Source: Pseudomonadota bacterium (GTDB taxonomy: Bacteria; Pseudomonadota; Gammaproteobacteria; Steroidobacterales; Steroidobacteraceae). From it: a stretch of 5,471 nucleotides of DNA. Each line of letters begins with the position of its first letter. Positions within the stretch are counted from its first letter, which is position 1. Made by a program: the position numbers and the translations under genes. The notes below the pieces were generated by a model, which was not told the origin of the DNA, did not search any database, and saw only the letters and a list, made by a program, of their open reading frames with translations. Positions 5,057 through 5,471 of the stretch are shown piece after piece. The stretch is taken from contig JAKADE010000220.1 in NCBI GenBank assembly GCA_021820785.1, forward strand, positions 1-5,471, written 5' to 3'.

Positions 5057-5471
5057 CTATCTTGCGGTACCTTGCCCCTTGACCTTGACGGCGTCGGGGT
5101 TGCTCAGCACCTTCATCACCACCCGACGGTTCAGCGCCCGTCCTGCGGCGGTCCGATTGCTCGCGATTGGATCAGCCGGACCGTATCCGCGGGCCCGCAT
5201 CTGCCCCGGTGCAACGCCGTCAGCCACCAGGAAATGACGCACAGACTCGGCACGGCGCAGTGAGAGTTTCAGGTTGTAAGCCACCGTTCCGATGCTGTCG
5301 GTATAACCCTGGATCTCGACCTTCACCAGCGGATGGTCTTTCAGGCCGGCCGCGGCCTGATCCAATACCGAGCGCGACGAGGCCGTCAGTCGCGCGGAGT
5401 TAAACGCAAACGTCACCCCTTTGAGGATCACCGAGCCGCGCGTGGGCACCGTGAACGTGCTGCGCGGCGGG
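5057..5471 (-). CDS. OmpA-family protein, C-terminal domain only (start beyond the right edge)
   Basis: The frame is open from the window edge to the stop at 5057, giving 137 residues. The first few (PPRSTFT) look like the end of a proline-containing linker. The rest is an OmpA peptidoglycan-binding domain: AFNSARL, GYTDSIGTVAYNLKLSLRRA with the binding Asp and Arg 15 residues apart as in E. coli OmpA, RGYGPADPIASNRTAAGRALN, then NRRVVMKVL and a basic tail with VKVKG. By hand alignment about 95 of 125 positions are identical to the C-terminal domain of the complete OmpA-family protein at 1774-2841, including the tail, so the two are recent paralogs. A signal peptide and small barrel are expected upstream but cannot be seen. 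A GTG at 5449 is in frame but internal to the domain, so it is not the start. Confidence 0.9.
   Translation of the reverse strand, partial: PPRSTFTVPTRGSVILKGVTFAFNSARLTASSRSVLDQAAAGLKDHPLVKVEIQGYTDSIGTVAYNLKLSLRRAESVRHFLVADGVAPGQMRARGYGPADPIASNRTAAGRALNRRVVMKVLSNPDAVKVKGQGTAR

Overview
This window comes from a GC-rich Gram-negative bacterium. The evidence is two OmpA-type outer-membrane proteins with peptidoglycan-binding domains, Sec signal peptides, and Shine-Dalgarno-led starts. A proteobacterium, perhaps a gammaproteobacterium, is the most likely host; that is inference from protein flavour and composition, not a placement. Every gene I can support is on the minus strand, so the window reads biologically from right to left.

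Right to left: (1) positions 5471-5057 hold the C-terminal OmpA domain of an outer-membrane protein whose start lies beyond the window edge, with a strong stem-loop after its stop codon. (2) Positions 5056-3959 are about 1.1 kb with no convincing gene. This stretch holds a four-codon reading frame behind an ideal ribosome binding site and a pair of overlapping, mutually exclusive stem-loops. (3) Positions 3958-3767 encode a 63-residue, very hydrophilic, probably disordered protein. (4) Positions 3766-3638 hold two hairpins, the second looking like an intrinsic terminator yet sitting only 22 bases before the next start codon. (5) Positions 3637-3182 encode a small exported protein of unknown function with two cysteines. 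(6) Positions 2841-1774 encode a complete OmpA-family protein (signal peptide, small beta-barrel, Pro/Ala linker, OmpA domain), paralogous to the one at the right edge and also followed by a long perfect stem-loop. (7) Positions 1513-683 encode an eight-helix DoxX-like inner-membrane protein. (8) Positions 593-1 encode most of a PPK2-family polyphosphate kinase that continues past the left edge.

The left part (DoxX-like protein plus PPK2) looks like a two-gene transcription unit, with 89 bases between the genes and no terminator. The middle and right parts form a cell-envelope neighbourhood: two OmpA paralogs flank an exported protein and a small hydrophilic protein. Their 3' coding regions match at about 76% of amino-acid positions over roughly 125 residues, so they arose by duplication. 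No mobile element, CRISPR array, tRNA or rRNA was seen. I found no clear new defence or mobile system. The least ordinary items are the leader and overlapping hairpins, the minigene, and the two uncharacterised small proteins between the OmpA copies.
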